From the NCBI GenBank assembly GCA_902589315.1, contig CACISK010000003.1:62001-126000 (forward strand): a stretch of DNA of 64,000 nucleotides. The letters are read 5' to 3'. Under the pieces are notes generated by a model. It did not search any database. It was not told the origin of the DNA and saw only the letters and a program-made list of their open reading frames with translations. Shown here one piece after another: positions 11,515 to 20,784 of the stretch (the stretch's first letter is position 1; every line of letters starts with the position of its first letter). The stretch is from an uncultured Pelagibacteraceae bacterium (lineage in GTDB: Bacteria; Pseudomonadota; Alphaproteobacteria; Pelagibacterales; Pelagibacteraceae). The position numbers were made by a program, and so were the translations under genes.

Positions 11515-12644
11515 TGTTAAGAGAGAGAATACAAGCTAGTAATTACAGTTTTTTAGATAAATTAAGATCTATTGATTATTTATTAATCTTACTAATTATT
11601 GCTATAGGATCAATTAGTGTCTTTGCGATTTACTCTACAGAGGGAGGAAAATTTTCATTTTATACAAAAAATCATATAATTAGATTATCAGTATTTTTCA
11701 GTTTATTTTTAGTTTTATCTTTTGTGAGAGTCTCAACCTGGTACAAAAATGCTTACTTATTTTATATTGTTGGATTAATTTTATTAATAACAGTTTTACT
11801 TTTTGGAATTTCAGCATCAGGAGCTACAAGATGGATAAACTTATATTTTCTAAATTTACAACCTTCAGAATTAATGAAGATTGCAGTAATAATATGTTTT
11901 GCTAGATATTATCATAGAATTCAAAGCTCAGATATTCAAAGCTATAAATTTTTAATTCAACCAATAATACTTTTAATAATTCCTTGTTATCTTGTAATTC
12001 AGCAGCCTGATTTAGGGACTTCTATTTTAATTGCAGGAAGTGGTATTGCTATAATATGGCTGGCAGGATTAAACATTAAATACTTTGTTTATTCTGGATT
12101 GCTGTTATTAGTTTCATTACCTTTTGTAATCTCTATTCTAAAACCTTACCAAAAATCTAGAATTCTAACTTTTTTCAACCCTGATAGAGATCCTTTAGGA
12201 GCTGGATATCAAATAATTCAATCAAAAATAGCTATTGGATCTGGTGGTTTTTTTGGAAAAGGATTTTTGAAAGGGACACAAAGTTATCTAGAATTTTTAC
12301 CTGAAAAACATACCGACTTTATATTTACACTTTTTTCAGAAGAGTTTGGATTTCTTGGATCAATTATACTTTTATTTTTATATATATTACTAATTTATAG
12401 AATTATTAATGTTGGGTTAGTATCCAGAAGTTTCTTTGCAAAATTATATTGCTTTGGTTTTGCCACAGCAATTTTTTTATATGTATTTGTTAACATAGCA
12501 ATGGTTTTAGGAATGCTACCAATTGTTGGTGCACCATTACCCATAATGTCTTATGGTGGATCATCTTTATTATCTATTATGTTGGGATTGAGTATAGTTA
12601 TGAGTTGTAAAATTTATAATCAGGAACAAATATCAGTTTATTAG
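11514..12644 (+). CDS. rodA: SEDS peptidoglycan glycosyltransferase RodA
   Basis: RodA polymerises lipid II into glycan strands as partner of PBP2. The 376-residue protein is polytopic with about ten membrane segments and carries SEDS family signatures: LNLQPSELMKIAVI, the QPDLGTS segment, the large periplasmic loop GFLKGTQSYLEFLPEKHTDF and the C-terminal PLPIMSYGGSSLL. It overlaps the mrdA stop by one base. It abuts the convergent phosphatase gene directly (12644/12645), with no visible terminator between. Confidence 0.96.
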   Translation: MLRERIQASNYSFLDKLRSIDYLLILLIIAIGSISVFAIYSTEGGKFSFYTKNHIIRLSVFFSLFLVLSFVRVSTWYKNAYLFYIVGLILLITVLLFGISASGATRWINLYFLNLQPSELMKIAVIICFARYYHRIQSSDIQSYKFLIQPIILLIIPCYLVIQQPDLGTSILIAGSGIAIIWLAGLNIKYFVYSGLLLLVSLPFVISILKPYQKSRILTFFNPDRDPLGAGYQIIQSKIAIGSGGFFGKGFLKGTQSYLEFLPEKHTDFIFTLFSEEFGFLGSIILLFLYILLIYRIINVGLVSRSFFAKLYCFGFATAIFLYVFVNIAMVLGMLPIVGAPLPIMSYGGSSLLSIMLGLSIVMSCKIYNQEQISVY

Positions 12645-13934
12645 TTATTTTCCATCTATAGCAACAATAGTTAAATCATCTTTTTGTATGTGACCTGCAC
12701 CAAGAATATCATCAATCATTGTTTTAAGCCTTTCGTTAATTGGAGTTGACTGATATTTCTTTATATAATTTTCAAATCCTTCAGATCCCAACATTTCTCC
12801 ACTTGGATTTTTTATCTCAGTAATTCCATCTGTAAAAATATACATTGAGCTTTTTTCAAAAGGAATAGTGTGTTCCGGATATTTTGTTTTTGGCATTATA
12901 CCTAACGGTGGTCCTGCTTCAGAGAAATTACTAAAAGTTCCATCTGAAGACAATATTAACGGTGGTTCATGACCCGCACTAGATAATAATAGCTCTTTTT
13001 TATTTGAGTCGTATATTCCTATTAACATAGTAACAAACATACCTCTTGATATTGTTTCACATATTTCATTATTAAGCTGATATAATAGATCTGATGCAGA
13101 AAGATTAGTTTTGCTTAAACATCTATAGAGGCTGGATGCTTTTGACATCAATAAAGATGATTTAATACCTTTTCCTGATACATCAGCAACTCCAAATCCG
13201 TATTTACCATCTCCTAAATCAGAAAAATTATAAAAATCACCTGAAACAACCTTAGCAGGGATATTTATTCCAGAAATAGGAAAGTCTTTCTCTTTATTTT
13301 TAGATAATAAAGATCTTTGAATTTCTCCAACAATTTCTACTTCTTTTTGAATTTTATTTTTTTCAACCATTTCTTTTGCCATCTTTGCATTTCTAATTGC
13401 TAGTGCTGCAGGTGCAGAAAGTGTTTCTAAAAGTTTTCTGTCATCTTCTATAAATAATTTGTCTTGAGTTTTCTTATTTAAACAATGAATAACTCCAATA
13501 CATTCATTTGCAGCAATCAATGGTGAGCACAATACTGAATAAGTTGTAAAATTTGTTTTGTTATCTAAATCAAAATAAAATTCTGCTATTTCTCTAACAT
13601 CCTTTCTTACATTCCCTACACGAATACATTTTCTTTGGTGCACAGCTTTACCCATAACACCATCTTTTAAGTCCAATTCATACTCGTCCAAATAATCTTG
13701 ATGTAGAGATGCGATACACTCAAATTTTTTCTTTTGTTCATTAATTAGAAAAATATTTGCAGCCTCTGCATTTAACCTTGCAATTATAACTCTTAATGCA
13801 TTCATTAGGGTATCGTTTAAATCAAGAGACAAAGCAAAGTCTTGATTCATTTTTGTGACAAGTTCTAAGTCGACGTTAACTTGTTCAGCTTCTTTTTTAG
13901 GTTCGATAGGTTTTTTTGATTTAAATAGAAACAT
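12645..13934 (-). CDS. GAF-domain SpoIIE/RsbU-type PP2C phosphatase
   Basis: The 429-residue protein has no membrane segment or signal peptide, so it should be cytosolic. Residues ~30-190 look like a GAF sensor domain (ANIFLINEQKKKFECIAS, VLCSPLIAANECIGVIHC). A helical linker (~185-215) leads to a SpoIIE-type PP2C phosphatase with metal ligands in SGDFY (D233) and DVSGKG, plus SAGHEPPLIL, FTDGITE and the C-terminal DDLTIVAI. Relatives dephosphorylate STAS anti-sigma antagonists in partner-switching. An RsbV/RsbW pair lies about 28 kb away (42174-42905), and two more SpoIIE phosphatases are in the window. The GAF ligand cannot be told from sequence. Confidence 0.9.
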   Translation of the reverse strand: MFLFKSKKPIEPKKEAEQVNVDLELVTKMNQDFALSLDLNDTLMNALRVIIARLNAEAANIFLINEQKKKFECIASLHQDYLDEYELDLKDGVMGKAVHQRKCIRVGNVRKDVREIAEFYFDLDNKTNFTTYSVLCSPLIAANECIGVIHCLNKKTQDKLFIEDDRKLLETLSAPAALAIRNAKMAKEMVEKNKIQKEVEIVGEIQRSLLSKNKEKDFPISGINIPAKVVSGDFYNFSDLGDGKYGFGVADVSGKGIKSSLLMSKASSLYRCLSKTNLSASDLLYQLNNEICETISRGMFVTMLIGIYDSNKKELLLSSAGHEPPLILSSDGTFSNFSEAGPPLGIMPKTKYPEHTIPFEKSSMYIFTDGITEIKNPSGEMLGSEGFENYIKKYQSTPINERLKTMIDDILGAGHIQKDDLTIVAIDGK

Positions 13935-13979
13935 TTATTTAACTAGTATTTTAAGCAATTTTTGGTAAATTTTTCAACA

Positions 13980-14093
13980 ATGGAGATTATAATTAATACA
14001 CCTAATTTATACATCCACCTTCAGGATGCTGTACTAATGGTTCAGTATGTGATTGATGGGTTAATTCACATTACATCAAACATTAAATTATAA
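13980..14093 (+). CDS. Possible 37-residue small ORF upstream of pilD
   Basis: In the 168-base gap between the divergent phosphatase and pilD genes, an ATG-to-TAA frame of 37 codons runs without interruption. The product (MEIIINTPNLYIHLQDAVLM...) matches nothing I recognise and has no signal peptide or clear membrane segment. No Shine-Dalgarno sequence precedes it. The same DNA can fold into small stems (14012-14016/14024-14028 and 14047-14052/14066-14071), so it may instead be an untranslated leader. Low confidence. Confidence 0.25.
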   Translation: MEIIINTPNLYIHLQDAVLMVQYVIDGLIHITSNIKL

Positions 14094-14102
14094 TCAGTTT
14101 CT

Positions 14103-14867
14103 GTGGATCTAATATTTGTAATTATTCTTGGTGGCCTTTGGGGCAGTTTTGCAAATGTTTGTATTTATAGACTCCCTAAAGGTAAAGGAGTTGTATCAGG
14201 AAGATCATTTTGCCCAAACTGCAAAAAATTAATTACTTGGAAAGATAATATTCCAATAATTTCATTTTTATTTTTAAATGGGAAATGTAGAAATTGTAAA
14301 AAAAAAATTTCACCACAGTATTTATTAATCGAGTTAATTACTATTGTATGCTTCTTAGTGATTTATTACTTATTTGGCATCACTATAACTACCTTGTTGT
14401 TTCTAATTTTAGGACTGTCTTTTATTATAATCTTCTTCATAGATTTAAAGCATTATATCATTCCTAATGTATTAACCTTTTTCTTGATGATAGTTGGTTT
14501 TATAAAATCTTTTGATCCAAATTTAAATCCTATTTTTCCAAACTATGTTAATTCGTTAATTGGAGGAATTTTTGGTTATTTAATTATTTGGTCTATAATT
14601 TATTTTTACAAACAAATTAGAAAAAAAGAGGGGATGGGTTTAGGAGATGCAAAACTTTTATCGGCAATTGGTTTTTGGTTTGGATGGATATCTATACCTT
14701 TTGTAATATTTTTGTCATCCGTAATAGCTCTATTAAGTGTTATTCCAAGTTTGTTAAAAAAATCTAAATCAATGTCTTCACAAATTCCTTTTGGTCCCTT
14801 TATAATTTTGGGATGCATTTTATATATATTTTTTTTAGAACAATATAAAAATTTATTATTTGGATGA
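14103..14867 (+). CDS. pilD: Prepilin leader peptidase / N-methyltransferase PilD
   Basis: PilD cleaves the leaders of type IV prepilins at the inner membrane and methylates the new N-terminus. The 254-residue protein has the N-terminal GGLWGSFANVCIYRLP segment, two CxxC pairs (CPNCKK and CRNCKK) and two catalytic Asp motifs, FFIDLKHYIIPN and GMGLGDAKLL (GxGD aspartyl protease). About eight membrane segments are visible. The start is GTG. It would process the seven prepilins of this window although it lies some 17 kb from them. It overlaps the next gene by four bases (ATGA), which ties it to a CHASE2-phosphatase. Confidence 0.94.
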   Translation: MDLIFVIILGGLWGSFANVCIYRLPKGKGVVSGRSFCPNCKKLITWKDNIPIISFLFLNGKCRNCKKKISPQYLLIELITIVCFLVIYYLFGITITTLLFLILGLSFIIIFFIDLKHYIIPNVLTFFLMIVGFIKSFDPNLNPIFPNYVNSLIGGIFGYLIIWSIIYFYKQIRKKEGMGLGDAKLLSAIGFWFGWISIPFVIFLSSVIALLSVIPSLLKKSKSMSSQIPFGPFIILGCILYIFFLEQYKNLLFG

Positions 14868-16879
14868 TTGATAGAAAATATATTTATTTAGGTAGTGTTT
14901 TTTTATTTCTGACAATAATTAAGTTTATCAATCCTCCCATTATTCAAAAAATTTCATTCATCAATTATGATTTTTATCAAAAAGTATTTAATAGGAGTGA
15001 AGTAAAAGATGTAACTATTGTAGATATTGATGAAAAAAGCATAGCTAAGATTGGCCAATTTCCTTGGAGAAGAGATATATATTCTAAGGTTTTAAAAAAC
15101 TTAAATCTGCATAATCCTAAAGCCATCGCTTTCGATATAGTGTTTAGTGAAGAGGATAAGCAAAATCCAAAAGCTTTATTGTCAAAATTACAAGCAGACA
15201 GTGATCAATTAATAGACATAGAGGTAATAGATACTAATAAAATTTTTATAAATAGCATTAAAAATTCAAAAGTAATTTTGCCTATCTTAGGAGAACCTGG
15301 GGATAATTTTGTAAATAATAATTCTAAACCTAAATTAAGATTAATTACCAAAGGAGAAAATCCTAAAAATTTTATTTATAAATTTAAAAATAAAATAATT
15401 TCTCTCGAGGAAATTAGTAGTGCCGCAAGTGGCATTGGTTCAATTTCATTAATTCAAGGTATAGATGGTGTAATTCGTAGTTTACCGGTGCTTTATAATA
15501 TAGACGACAAAATATGGCCTTCGTTAGCTCTTGAGACGGTGAGAATTGCAACTGGTCAAAAAAATTTACTGGTAAAAAGTGATAAAAATGGAATTAAACT
15601 AATTAAGTCTAAAAAAAATATAATTCCCAGTGACCAAAATGCAGTAATTAATGTTAAGTATAATAAATTTTCCAAAGATAATTATGTTTCTGCTGTTGAC
15701 GTAATTAACAATGATTTTGATCACAAAAGAGTTGAAAATAAAATTATTTTAATCGGATCATCTGCTCAGGCATTATTTGATATTGTTAAAATTTCAAACG
15801 GTAAAACAGTTCCTGGAGTTGAAGTTCATGCTCATATTATTGATAATATTTTAAATAATCAGAGTATTTTAAAAAACATTTATACCCAATCTACTGAAAA
15901 TATAATCTTCTTATTTTTAATAATATTTCTGATATTTATTCCAATGAAAATCAAACCTAAATTTAGTATTAGTGTTTTCATTGGCTCTGTTATTATAATT
16001 AATTTATCGAGTATTATTATTTACCAATTCAATTTTTATATTGACTCGTTATTTTCAAGTATTGCAGGAATAACAGCGTTTACGATTTCATTGTACTTTA
16101 GATATTTAGAGGAAAATTCAATTGCAATTGAAAATGAAAAAAAACAATCAATTTTAAAAAAAGAAAGAGAAATAGCTGGTGAGGTTCAAAAGAAATTATT
16201 CCCAACTAACAAAAAAATTGAAAAATATATATTTGCAAAAAACACACCAGCTAAAGATGTATCTGGTGATTATTATGATTATTATCAAGTGAATGATAAT
16301 GAAATTTATTTTATCTTAGGAGACGTAACAGGCAAGGGGATTAAGGCTGGAATATTAATGGCAAATGCTGCTGCAGTATTTAGATCACTTGCAAAAATGA
16401 ATTCCTCTGTTGCAAAAACTGCTTTATACATGAATAATCAGGCGAAAGACTCCTCTTATCAAGCAATGTTCATTACAGTTATTTTGGGAAGAATAAATTT
16501 AGAAAAAAAAGAAATGGAATTTATTAATATGGGTCATGAACCAATGATGATACTTGATCAAAAATTTAATTTTGAGTATGTAAAATCAACTTTGCCTCCA
16601 ATGGGATTAATGCCTATCAAAGATGAAAGTTTTTTCAAAACAACAATTATGGACATATCTGATAAAACTATTCTGATTTATACAGATGGAATTACTGAGG
16701 GATATGTTGATGAAGGAAAAGAACTTGAGGTTGCAGGCCTTGAAAATGAAATTAAGAAATTAAATTCAACCTCTCCTGAAATAATTATTAATCATGCAAC
16801 AAAAATATTAACAGATAAAGGTTTCCCTTTAAGGGACGATATTACAGCTCTTGGAATAAAAATTAACAATTCAAATTAG
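14864..16879 (+). CDS. CHASE2 sensor with SpoIIE-type PP2C phosphatase
   Basis: The 671-residue membrane protein has an N-terminal anchor (residues ~5-24), a periplasmic CHASE2 domain (~35-335; DVTIVDIDEKSIAKIGQFPWRR, AIAFDIVFSE, GVEVHAHIIDNIL), three closely spaced membrane segments (~345-415), a short linker and a cytosolic SpoIIE phosphatase (~430-671). Metal ligands are present in SGDYYD (D469) and DVTGKG (D487); FINMGHEPMMIL, YTDGITEGY and RDDITALGI follow. CHASE2 domains are extracytoplasmic sensors with mostly unknown ligands. The gene overlaps pilD by four bases and precedes two envelope-protein genes, suggesting that an envelope signal feeds into STAS-protein dephosphorylation. Confidence 0.9.
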   Translation: MIDRKYIYLGSVFLFLTIIKFINPPIIQKISFINYDFYQKVFNRSEVKDVTIVDIDEKSIAKIGQFPWRRDIYSKVLKNLNLHNPKAIAFDIVFSEEDKQNPKALLSKLQADSDQLIDIEVIDTNKIFINSIKNSKVILPILGEPGDNFVNNNSKPKLRLITKGENPKNFIYKFKNKIISLEEISSAASGIGSISLIQGIDGVIRSLPVLYNIDDKIWPSLALETVRIATGQKNLLVKSDKNGIKLIKSKKNIIPSDQNAVINVKYNKFSKDNYVSAVDVINNDFDHKRVENKIILIGSSAQALFDIVKISNGKTVPGVEVHAHIIDNILNNQSILKNIYTQSTENIIFLFLIIFLIFIPMKIKPKFSISVFIGSVIIINLSSIIIYQFNFYIDSLFSSIAGITAFTISLYFRYLEENSIAIENEKKQSILKKEREIAGEVQKKLFPTNKKIEKYIFAKNTPAKDVSGDYYDYYQVNDNEIYFILGDVTGKGIKAGILMANAAAVFRSLAKMNSSVAKTALYMNNQAKDSSYQAMFITVILGRINLEKKEMEFINMGHEPMMILDQKFNFEYVKSTLPPMGLMPIKDESFFKTTIMDISDKTILIYTDGITEGYVDEGKELEVAGLENEIKKLNSTSPEIIINHATKILTDKGFPLRDDITALGIKINNSN

Positions 16880-16935
16880 GTTTTTAAACTTCAATAATTT
16901 AACAAACTCCTTTATAAGTTTTTAAAAATTATTCA

Positions 16936-18297
16936 ATGACAAAAAATATATTTAAAAATTTATTAATTATTTTTTTTTTAATATCTAGTTCAGCTTTAGC
17001 TGAAATTTCTTATCGAGAAATTTTAGATAACCCAACAGATTTAGAGTTAAATTTAAATTATGCTAAACAACAAGAAAAAGTTGGTAATATTAAATCAACT
17101 ATAGCTACTCTAGAAAGACTGAGCAAACTTTATCCAAAAAATTCTGATATCAAGTTATATTTAATTTCAATTTTACTAAAGATGGACTCAAAAGTGAAAG
17201 TTGATTTTATGGTCAAAACAATGCTAGAGGATCCTAATACTAATGAAGAGACTAAAAAATTAATAGCTGAACTTCTAACTGGTAGTCAATTTCAAAAAGA
17301 TAAACAAAAAAAGTGGATTGCTTATTTAGATATTAATTATTCTCAAACAGAAGAAGATAATATTAGTGGAAGAACGAAGTCAGGAAAACTTGCCAAAAGT
17401 AATGGCACCACCGACTCTCAAGTGCCATTTCCAGCTAATGATAGTAAACTTACTTTAGAATATGATAAAACTTTTGTTAGAGGCACTGGTTTAACTGTGG
17501 GAAGAATTTTAAATGAAAGTTCATCTATATTTATGAACTTGGGTTTAAATGTAAACACTAATAACAAAAAGTTCAAAGGGGAAAGTGATGTTCACTCTGT
17601 CTCTTTGAGTTATCTAAAAGCAAAAAAAAATCATTATTTCTCACCATATATTTATTACAATAAATTAAATTATAGAATGCAAGAGGATTATCAATCCAAG
17701 GGATTTGGCATGAGCAATACATATTTTTTTAATGATAAATTTAATTTAAATTATGCCTTAAGTTATTCTGACAGCAAATATCATTCAGAACCTAGCCCAA
17801 CAGATTCTCAAGGAACTCAAATATTTGTAGATGCAGGTGATTTAAATAATAATGAAGTTTACAATGCTAATATAAAATTAAATTATAATTTAACAGATAA
17901 AATGCAAATTAGTTCAAAAGTAATTTACAGTGATATTCAACATGCTAAAAATTATGATAGTTATGAATCTATTGGTGCAAATTTATCAATCTCAAGAACT
18001 TTTCCCTTTGGAACATTTACAGCTTCCGCAACTCATCTAACAAATACATATGATGCTAGAAAAACAACGGTATCATCTTTAAAAGACAGAGAAGATACTA
18101 GTTTAGTAACTAATCTTGTTTTAAGGGGTGATATAAATCAACTTTTACCTTTTTTACAAAAGATAAATAAAGATAATAGTATTTATTATACTTTGAGCTG
18201 GAGAGAATCTAATGTAAATTCAACTATATCAAGTTATGAGATCAAAAGATCATTTAAAAAAATTAAAATATCTAAGAGGATAAATTTTAATGATTAA
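16936..18297 (+). CDS. TPR-containing outer-membrane beta-barrel protein
   Basis: The 453-residue product has a signal peptide (cleavage after SSALA, ~residue 22). It then has one or two TPR-like helical repeats (residues ~30-120, DLELNLNYAKQQEKVGNIKSTI). From ~130 to the end there are many alternating beta-strands with aromatic ends, as in outer-membrane barrels (TPR plus barrel resembles DUF560/Slam-like architecture, but I cannot confirm the family). It overlaps the downstream FecR-domain gene by eight bases, so the two are coupled. It may export or display the partner; this is inference from order only. Confidence 0.7.
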   Translation: MTKNIFKNLLIIFFLISSSALAEISYREILDNPTDLELNLNYAKQQEKVGNIKSTIATLERLSKLYPKNSDIKLYLISILLKMDSKVKVDFMVKTMLEDPNTNEETKKLIAELLTGSQFQKDKQKKWIAYLDINYSQTEEDNISGRTKSGKLAKSNGTTDSQVPFPANDSKLTLEYDKTFVRGTGLTVGRILNESSSIFMNLGLNVNTNNKKFKGESDVHSVSLSYLKAKKNHYFSPYIYYNKLNYRMQEDYQSKGFGMSNTYFFNDKFNLNYALSYSDSKYHSEPSPTDSQGTQIFVDAGDLNNNEVYNANIKLNYNLTDKMQISSKVIYSDIQHAKNYDSYESIGANLSISRTFPFGTFTASATHLTNTYDARKTTVSSLKDREDTSLVTNLVLRGDINQLLPFLQKINKDNSIYYTLSWRESNVNSTISSYEIKRSFKKIKISKRINFND

Positions 18298-19825
18298 AAA
18301 ATTTTTTTATATTTTATTTATTTATTTTCTTTTAATTTTCAAATCCTTCAGTACTGAATTTATTGGAGTAATAGGCGTAGCTGTAGGTGAAATAACTAAT
18401 CAAAATAATGAAAAACTATTAAGTGGCTCTAAAATATTTTACGGAGACACAATTGTAGTAAAACCTAAATCAAACGCACAAATATTGTTCCTTGATGAAA
18501 CAGTAATGACAGTAGGGGAAAGCACTGAACTAACTATAGATGACTTTATATATGATCCAAAAACAAGTAATGGAAATTTTGTAACAAATATAAAATCTGG
18601 GGTCGTAAAGACAATTTCAGGAAAAATTAGTGAAAAAAACCCTGAAAATTTAGAAATTAAAATACCGAATGGTTCTTTAGGAGTGAGAGGGACAGAGTTT
18701 ATCGTGTCACTAAATGATAAGAAAGAAAGTACAGTTTTATTATTAGGTCCAGGCCCAGAAAATACTCTTGGCATGGTTCCAGGAAATATTAAATTGACAG
18801 ATGGTATAAACACTACAGTTATAACTAGTCCTGGTTTCCAAGCAATGATCCAAAATGTTGTATCTTTAGCATCACCCGCAAATCCAGATGTATTAACTCA
18901 AATTTCAAGTTCAATGAGTCATTCAGTTTTAAATTCTAGTAATATAGTGAATAGCTCTAATAATTTAACAACAAATTTGATAAATTCAGCAGATTTAAAA
19001 AATAATATTATAATCACTGCAAAAAAGTTTGATTTAAAAGCAGACGAGAGTGCTTCAGAAATTTTATCGAGCTTATCAACAAACTCTGAGTCTAAAGAAA
19101 TATTAGTAGCTATGAACGAATTACAAGAAAATATCATAGTAACAGATAATGAGAATTATGTAAGAACTTTAGATAAAGATACAATTTTATACGATTCAGG
19201 TTGGTTTGATCTTACAAAAGTTACAACTGGATCAAATGGACTATCATATAGCTCTGACAAAAATGTTTTTGAAGATGGAGCAACTCAACAGGGACGTGCT
19301 AAAGTATACGTAAACTTCAATAAAAAAGAAATAAGTGCAGATGTATTTTCTAAAGTAACATTAAAAGGAGCATCTACAGTGGACTATAGTTTTACAACAC
19401 CTACAGTTACTTTAACCACAATACCAGTTGTTGCATCTGTGCCTAAGGCGCTAGTTCCAAATGGAACAACAAGTTTAGATGAATTAATTGACAGTGGTGG
19501 GGGTGAATGTCCAGCTGACTCTTGTACATCTTTAGTTAGAGTTGCAAACACTTTGCAGGATAGTGCTTTGACATTAAATTCTGGAACAACTGAGCAATTA
19601 ATGGACAAGTATAACCATGACACTAATAATTCAGATGCTGCAAAAGAAGTATTTCAATATGGTAAATTTACCACTGTTGACGGATCTGGTTTAACTGGCC
19701 TTGGTACCATGATTTTTGAGGGAGCTCATGATGCAGCTGCAGCTCCTGCAGGAGAAGCTGCTTATGTCCAATCTATCGAAAGATTAGAAGGCTCAACAGT
19801 AGTAATTGGTAAAGCGTTAGAATAA
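18290..19825 (+). CDS. Secreted FecR-domain protein
   Basis: The 511-residue protein has a signal peptide (~residues 1-21) and a FecR domain (~30-145): GDTIVVKPKSNAQILFLDETVMTVG, then IKSGVVKTISGKI and IPNGSLGVRGTEFIV, the last being highly characteristic. The remaining ~350 residues are Ser/Thr/Asn-rich without a family I recognise, and include a C(x4)C pair near residue 405. In other bacteria stand-alone FecR proteins often sit beside CHASE2 proteins and TPR outer-membrane proteins, exactly as here. It is probably periplasmic or exported. An AT-rich inverted repeat follows it. Confidence 0.78.
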   Translation: MIKKFFYILFIYFLLIFKSFSTEFIGVIGVAVGEITNQNNEKLLSGSKIFYGDTIVVKPKSNAQILFLDETVMTVGESTELTIDDFIYDPKTSNGNFVTNIKSGVVKTISGKISEKNPENLEIKIPNGSLGVRGTEFIVSLNDKKESTVLLLGPGPENTLGMVPGNIKLTDGINTTVITSPGFQAMIQNVVSLASPANPDVLTQISSSMSHSVLNSSNIVNSSNNLTTNLINSADLKNNIIITAKKFDLKADESASEILSSLSTNSESKEILVAMNELQENIIVTDNENYVRTLDKDTILYDSGWFDLTKVTTGSNGLSYSSDKNVFEDGATQQGRAKVYVNFNKKEISADVFSKVTLKGASTVDYSFTTPTVTLTTIPVVASVPKALVPNGTTSLDELIDSGGGECPADSCTSLVRVANTLQDSALTLNSGTTEQLMDKYNHDTNNSDAAKEVFQYGKFTTVDGSGLTGLGTMIFEGAHDAAAAPAGEAAYVQSIERLEGSTVVIGKALE

Positions 19826-19830
19826 ACAAA

Positions 19831-19863
19831 TGTTAAAAATGAGGGCAAGAGATATTTTTAACA
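19831..19863 (+). terminator. AT-rich inverted repeat after the FecR gene, possible weak terminator
   Basis: TGTTAAAAAT (19831-19840) and ATTTTTAACA (19854-19863) are perfect ten-base arms around a 13-base loop. A strong U-tract is lacking and the stem is AT-rich, so it may be a weak terminator, an mRNA end structure or an operator. It sits between the FecR gene and the moxR promoter. Confidence 0.35.
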
Positions 19864-19892
19864 ATAGTTTTAAATTTATTTAAGAAAACCTT

Positions 19893-19898
19893 TATAAA
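19893..19898 (+). promoter_or_regulatory. Putative -10 of the MoxR gene, near-leaderless start
   Basis: TATAAA ends seven bases before 19905, one base upstream of the ATG at 19906. A poor -35-like TTAAAT lies about 17 bases upstream. No Shine-Dalgarno sequence is present. Confidence 0.35.
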
Positions 19899-19905
19899 TA
19901 AAATT

Positions 19906-20784
19906 ATGTTTAATAAAATAATAGAAGATACATCCAAAGTAATTGTAGGCAATTTAGATAAAATTAAATTAACAATAGCTGCAATTATTTCTGAGGGAAG
20001 CATTTTGATTGAAGACTATCCAGGTTCAGGAAAGACTACATTCGCTAAAGCAATAACATCAAGCTTAGGACTTAACTTTAAAAGAATCCAATTTACATCT
20101 GATTTATTACCAAGTGATGTTCTTGGATTTAACATTTTATCAGATGATAAGTTAAAATTTCAGAAGGGTCCAATTTTTACAAATATTGTTTTGGCAGATG
20201 AACTAAATAGGGGAAGCCCAAAAGCTCAAAGCGCATTCCTAGAAGCAATGGAAGAAAAAAATGTTACAATAGATGGCGAGAGCTATAATTTACCAGAACC
20301 ATTTTTTGTCATTGCAACTCAAAATCCTATGGATACTTCTGGAACAAGTTCTTTACCAGATTCACAGTTGGATCGTTTTATGATCTCTTATTCACTGTCA
20401 GACTTAGATCAAAAAGAAAAAATTTTAATGTTAAAAAAAAATATCACTTTTTCAAATTCTGCAAGAGAAATAATTAATTGGTCTCAAATTAAAGATAAAA
20501 AAAATGAAATAACTATAAAAGATGAAATTTATGAATATGTTGTAGAAATTGAACAAATAATAAAATCTTTAGGGCAAAATATATATATTTCAGCAAGGTG
20601 CATGAAGCAAATAATTGACTTAGCTAAAGGCTGGGCAATTGTTAATGGAAATGAGTATGTTTCTCATCAAGACATAAAAGATACAATACCTTATATTTTA
20701 AGACACAGAATAAAGTTTTTAAATCAACAGGATAAACTTAGTTATGTTAATAAAGAAATCCTTGAAAAAATTAATATTGGATAA
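19906..20784 (+). CDS. MoxR-family AAA+ ATPase
   Basis: MoxR proteins are chaperone-like AAA+ ATPases encoded with DUF58 and transglutaminase proteins. The 292-residue product has Walker A EDYPGSGKTT (~residues 38-47), Walker B VLADELNRGSPKAQSAFLEAMEE, sensor ATQNPMD, and the C-terminal AAA lid domain with RCMKQIIDLAKGWA. It overlaps the DUF58 gene by one base. The usual VWA-domain partner is not found next to it in this window. Confidence 0.93.
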   Translation: MFNKIIEDTSKVIVGNLDKIKLTIAAIISEGSILIEDYPGSGKTTFAKAITSSLGLNFKRIQFTSDLLPSDVLGFNILSDDKLKFQKGPIFTNIVLADELNRGSPKAQSAFLEAMEEKNVTIDGESYNLPEPFFVIATQNPMDTSGTSSLPDSQLDRFMISYSLSDLDQKEKILMLKKNITFSNSAREIINWSQIKDKKNEITIKDEIYEYVVEIEQIIKSLGQNIYISARCMKQIIDLAKGWAIVNGNEYVSHQDIKDTIPYILRHRIKFLNQQDKLSYVNKEILEKINIG

